Part shown: piece by piece, positions 59,697 to 64,000 of the stretch | Position numbering within the stretch: position 1 is the first letter of the stretch | How the letters are laid out: each line of letters begins with the position of its first letter | Assembly: GCA_028571685.1 (NCBI GenBank) | Contig: CM053152.1 | Span: forward strand, 25,552,001 to 25,616,000 | DNA length: 64,000 nt | From: Heterohyrax brucei | Taxonomy: Eukaryota > Chordata > Mammalia > Hyracoidea > Procaviidae | Reading direction: 5' to 3' | Made by a program: the position numbers and the translations under genes | Notes under the pieces: generated by a model | The model's input: only the letters and a program-made list of their open reading frames with translations | Told to the model about the DNA's origin: nothing | The model's database searches: none

Positions 59697-61157
59697 GGAA
59701 ACTATAGGGCATTATGCTAAATGAAATAAGTCAATCACAAAAGAACAAATATTGTATGAGACTGCTACCATAAAAACTCTTGAAAAGGTTTATACACAAA
59801 AAGATGGCTTTTGACAGTTATGAGTAAGGAAACAGGGAGGTAGAAAAACACCAAATAGACAACAGAAAAGTGGTAATCTAGGTGAAGGGGAAGACAGTAT
59901 ACAATACAGGAGGAGTGAGCACAGCTTGAACAAGCCAAGGTCACAAAAGCTCCCCAGACACATCCAAACTCCCCGAGGGACCAAATTGCTAGGCTAATGG
60001 CTGTGGGGACCATGGTCTTGGGGACCATCTAGCTCAGCAGGTGTCTTGCTCACCTAGTACTGCCATAACAGAGATAATACAAGCAGACGGCTTTAAGAAA
60101 GAAAAATTTGTTTTCTCATGGCAAAACAGGCTGAAAGTCCAAATTCAGGGCATCATCTCTAGAGGAAGTCTTTGTTCGCTCTGGAGGAAGGTCGTTGTCA
60201 TCAATCTTCCCTGGACTAGGAGTTTTCGAGATGCATGGACTCTGGGTCCTTTCTGAAGGATGCTCTCTGCTCCCAACACTGCTTCTGGTGGTGTGAATTC
60301 CCCAAATCTCTGCTTTCCTCTCTTTCCTTTATATCCCAAGAGATTGCCTCAAGGCACAATACAGTCTTACACATTGAATCCTGCCCCACCAACACAACTG
60401 CCACCCATCCTCCTTTATTAGCATCATATAGGCAGGGCTCATAGCATACAGGAACATCACACAATATCAGGAATCATGGCCTAGCCAAATTGTCACACAC
60501 ATTTTGGGGTGACACCATTCAACTCATGACAATAAATATAACATATATAAAGAAAATGTTCTACATTGTGCTGTGGTGAGTATGGTCTCAAAAGCCTCTG
60601 AGCAGCCATCTAGGATACTCTACTCATTTAATCCTTCATGAATAAGGAAAAATGAGGAAAGCTAAAGATACATGGGAAAGATTAGTCCAAAAGACTAACG
60701 GACCACATATACAATGACCTCCAACAGAATGAATCCAGTACGATTAGATAGTGCCCTGCTACCACCACCCACTGCTCTGACAGGGACCACAACAGAGGGT
60801 CCTGGACAAAGCTGGAGAAAAATATAGAACAAGTCCAACTCAAAAAGAAGGATCAGACTTACTAACTTGACAGCTACTGAAGAAACCCTGAGACTATTCT
60901 TTGGACACTATTTCAGTTCAGCAGTGAAGTCACTCCTGAGATTCACCCTTGTGCCAAAGATTAGACAGGATCATAGAACAAAATGAGACTAAAGGGGCAT
61001 ACCAGCCCAGTAGCAAGGACTAGAAGGCATAAGAGAACAGGAAAACTGGTAATAGGGAACCCAAGTTTGAGAAGGGTGTGGTGACCTGCTGTGAAGTTGT
61101 TAACCCATACCATACAACAATATTTTGTTCTGTAAACTTTCATCTAACATACAATAA
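59697..61157 (+). mobile_element. 5'-truncated L1, 3' end of another subfamily, split by an LTR
   Basis: It starts in the ORF2 end region ('gggcattatgctaaatgaaa', 'gtatgagactgctaccataa'), continues in a 3'UTR unlike the one at 54.3-55.2 kb and ends 'ctaacatacaataaaaag' at 61157. An LTR (60042-60531) interrupts it. The different 3'UTR indicates a second L1 subfamily in this genome. Confidence 0.78.
60042..60531 (-). mobile_element. fossil LTR, MaLR-like, in an L1
   Basis: Same LTR family: 'actgccataacagagataat' start region, 'tttgttttctcatggcaaaa', 'tccaaattcagggcatcatc', and an end near 60531. About 490 bp, diverged, a solo LTR inside the 3'UTR of the L1 at 59697-61157. Confidence 0.75.
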
Positions 61158-61692
61158 AAAGAGCTGAGAGTAAGAAAATGTCAGTGGGATACCAAAGAAT
61201 AAACAATGAAGTAGTGCAGATTTGGAGGTATTTCTTCAGTGAATAGAAACTGCAGATTGTCTTAGAACTGGTCCTACTGGCCTTAAGACCAAACATTCAT
61301 TAACATTCAACATTTATTCAACAACGTTTCATTTAAATTTGTGCAGTAAGTCTTTTCTGGTTCCTTGAATAAATTTAACATAACCCATAATCTGGCAGGA
61401 GACAGGCATAAAAATAAATAATTAAAATACAATTTATTGGTAACTAAATCCAATCTAGCTAAGTTTCTGTAGGAATAACAGAAGTGATGAGAGTAGATCT
61501 GGAGCCTTTTCTTCAAAGCTACTCCCCTGATTTGTTTTGTGTCACCTTAGATTAAGTCACTTAAAGTTGTTACCCTGTCAAATGAAGGCAATTACATGTA
61601 ATCACAGCCAGATTATAAAATTTATAAAATTCTAAAAATTACCATGACAATGAAGTTGAAAATAGTTTGAAATGTATTATTGAAATGTATTA
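61158..61692. other. unassigned, AT-rich stretch
   Basis: No gene or nameable repeat. A TTA/TTG run occurs at about 61678-61702. Confidence 0.4.
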
Positions 61693-61865
61693 TTATTATT
61701 GTTAGAGATCTAGTAATTAACAGCTTTGCTGTTATTCAGCAGCTTGAATTTACCAGCTACTCTTTGGGAAACCTGTAGGGCAGTTCTACCCTGTCCTGTA
61801 GGGTCACTGTGAGTTAAAATCAACTCAACAGCAGCTGATTTGTTTTGTTTTTTTTTTTTTTTCCT
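61693..61865 (+). repeat. AfroSINE
   Basis: The head is weak ('gatctagtaattaacagctt'), the B-box region 'gcttgaatttaccagc', the body 'cagttctaccctgtcctgta' and the tail 'gggtcactgtgagttaaaat' with a T-run are clear. Confidence 0.85.
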
Positions 61866-63007
61866 TATTGCTGTCATGTTTTCAGTTTGCTAAAATTAAT
61901 TTACCCATAAAATTCTGGTACATACACCAACTACCAACAGCAGACAACTTCTCTTCGTCTTTCAGGTCTACCAACATCTACCACTTTTCAGTCCACTAAG
62001 AGAGCCCCCATCTTTGGTTTCTAACAGCCCATCAACATATTTCTTATCAAGGGCTTCCAGTGTATTCAGGACTCTACCAGACCCAAAAATAGAATACTGT
62101 ATAAGGTAGATGCAGTGTTGTAGACATGTCTTGTTCCTAACTATGAACATTGACTGCCCTCTTTCCGTATTTTTATTTGAAAACTTATGCTGGGGCTAAA
62201 GTACTGAGGAGAAGAGAGCAGAAAAGACCTGCAGATCTAGGATTCACCTCTCTCAGGATAAGAACCGAGGAGGATTGGGCTGATCTGAGGGTCTGGGAGA
62301 TACATTTGTGATTGGAGGTGACATCTTATCTTTGGGGGCAGGGGAAAGAGTTATTCTTACCCTGTAGGTGAAGCTAGGATTTCCCCTGAAAGAAACTGAC
62401 ACGCTAACTGGGACTCATTCCAGGAACAGATACATCTTGGGACAAGTAATGAAGACTCAGGAGGCAGGGTTTGTGAGGTGAACTTTATCTTCCTTCTTTA
62501 TCAGTCTGTGTGTCAGTTATAGGCAGGCAAGAACACAGTGAGCTTCTCATGGAGCATGGCCTGTGGCCTACAATTCAGAGAGATCTGTTTATACACCTTG
62601 AAAATAGGTCAGGCCTTTACAGTCATTCTATGTCACTGCATAGGCTTCTGGCTCCCAAGTCTGTGATAATTTCTCACTATTCTGAAAAGCCTGTAGGGAA
62701 TTATGGGAAAAGGTTGTTATAGGAAATTAAGAGTACGGTATGTCCAACATTTGTGATAATTGGCAGTGAGGAGAGAACAATAGTCACATACAGAGGTTGA
62801 CTGTGTTCCCCTAAGTGATAATTCCTGGAGGTCTGTTGGTCACAAGTTTGAGAGCTACGTAGAGAGAAAAATCATGGGGAAGACATCAACACACACTTCA
62901 GCCATCATTAGAATTACATGGGGACATTTTGATAGGGGGAAAGTTAGTAGAAGCTCGTGCCATGATAATCTAAATTACACAAATTGGTATTATCTCTCTA
63001 ACAGGCT
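61866..63007. other. unassigned intergenic stretch
   Basis: About 1.1 kb without a credible coding frame or nameable repeat. A 70-codon frame at 62510-62722 shows no domain. Confidence 0.4.
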
Positions 63008-63165
63008 ATAGGATCCCTTGGGAGACAGTGGTTAAAATCTATGACTGCTATTCAAAAGGTCTGCAGTTGAATCCATTAGCTGCTCTTGGAGCGTTATGGG
63101 GCAGTTCTACTTTGTCCTGTAGTGTTGCTATGAATCAGGAGCAACACAATGACAGTGGGTTAACA
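63008..63165 (+). repeat. AfroSINE
   Basis: Head 'cccttgggagacagtggtta', B-box region 'gcagttgaatccattagc', body 'ggcagttctactttgtcctg' and tail 'tagtgttgctatgaatcagg'. Confidence 0.87.
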
Positions 63166-63649
63166 GGTTATGATAAAAATTGTCAACAAACCAACTTAAA
63201 CGCATCCATCCTGCTATCTGTTAATAAAGAATGGGTTCTTTTGGCCCCTCATCAGAGGAGTTTCAAGGAAGAACTGGACCTAAACTTAAGCTTTGAGGGA
63301 GGGAAGAATGTACAGATGTGGAGGCAGAACAGGAGTTCAAGGTGAAGAAACCAACAGGAGTTAGGGCAGAGTCCTGGGCGATGCTGTACCGTGATCTGTG
63401 GAAAGTAGGAGAGGTATCAGGAAACTCTTGTGACTGAGCTGGGGTTGAATATGCAACTCAGGGTCAGCCTTTTCAAATGAGGTGACCGCTCATGTACTTG
63501 CTTCCTCAGGCCATCCCCCAGGGACAGTGAAGGGTAAGAATGACTCTGTGTCCAGGGAATTTGATCTACATAGAAAGCCAATCAGGAAAACTCAGCCGTT
63601 TCAGAAACTCTACTTATTCCTCATTAACAGAGGTTTGGGTTTGAATTAT
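63166..63649. other. unassigned stretch, possible old repeat
   Basis: The part around 63250-63420 has the texture of an old interspersed repeat but I cannot name it. The 105-codon frame 63028-63345 begins inside the AfroSINE, so it is not a gene. Confidence 0.4.
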
Positions 63650-63780
63650 GTAGATAATTGCCTCAACTCTCCACTTCATTTTGCCTGTAGATACTTACCC
63701 TCAGAGGGGTGTTTTGAGGATAAATGAGATACAGGCAAAGTGCTTTGAACTCCTTAGATGAAAGGTAGCATATCAATACC
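63650..63780 (+). repeat. MIR SINE
   Basis: Core pattern 'tgtagatacttaccctcaga', 'ggtgttttgaggataaatga', 'gcaaagtgctttgaactcct' follows the MIR order. An ancient mammalian SINE. Confidence 0.65.
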
Positions 63781-64000
63781 GCCCTTATATAATTAAGATG
63801 CTCCAAATTGCCAATACATGTATATTTATAGCACCCATTATAAGCAATGGATATCTTTTCTTTCCTTTTTTATTTTTTATAAGAGGAAGGCAGGAAAATC
63901 TAATTTTTTTTAACCACACTGCTTTTATGCGCTTAACATTAACCTTTCCTTCCAAATGTCATTAGTTGCTAATTAAGATGTTGATTTGCAGATTGTATAT
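63781..64000. other. unassigned AT-rich end of window
   Basis: Nothing recognised in the last 220 bases. Confidence 0.4.

Overview
The window looks like nuclear DNA from an afrotherian mammal, most probably an elephant or a close relative. The diagnosis rests on many copies of the tRNA-headed AfroSINE family, a BovB-like RTE retrotransposon whose 3' end matches the SINE tails, several L1 elements with shared 3' ends, and older pan-mammalian repeats (MIR, MER5A, MLT1-type LTR, L1M/HAL1). I find no intact host protein-coding gene, no RNA gene and no CpG island. The longest open frames belong to retrotransposons or are chance frames, so I read this as intergenic or deep intronic sequence.

Layout. 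1-2279: 5' part of a minus-strand L1. 2290-3660: an old HAL1/L1M remnant carrying two AfroSINEs. 4230-7374: a long but decayed plus-strand RTE. 8268-9325: a minus-strand L1 fragment. 11915-26556: a nest in which an old full-length minus-strand L1 (L1-A) was invaded by a solo LTR (15230-15752) and by a second full-length L1 (L1-B, 17325-24460). L1-A also carries a transposed and inverted internal block. 26557-29393: mostly unassigned DNA with two AfroSINEs. 29394-31415: a 5'-truncated L1 next to an LTR. 31.8-42 kb: the most repeat-poor part, with scattered SINEs, MER5A, L1M pieces and a possible ERV remnant. 43.3-46.9 kb: an old plus-strand HAL1/L1M broken by an LTR that itself holds a SINE. 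47.1-52.4 kb: mostly unassigned. 52436-55232: a compact L1 with 5'UTR, ORF1 and 3'UTR but no ORF2, bounded by a perfect 14-bp target duplication. 55.3-61.2 kb: L1-like 3' ends and three LTRs of one family. 61.2-64 kb: mostly unassigned with two AfroSINEs and a MIR.

No new defence, metabolic or other gene system is visible. The observations most worth following are the ORF2-less L1, the rearranged block in L1-A, the inverted LTR pair at 58.0-59.2 kb and the possible ERV remnant near 42.3 kb. Family names come from memory of consensus sequences; no database search was run.
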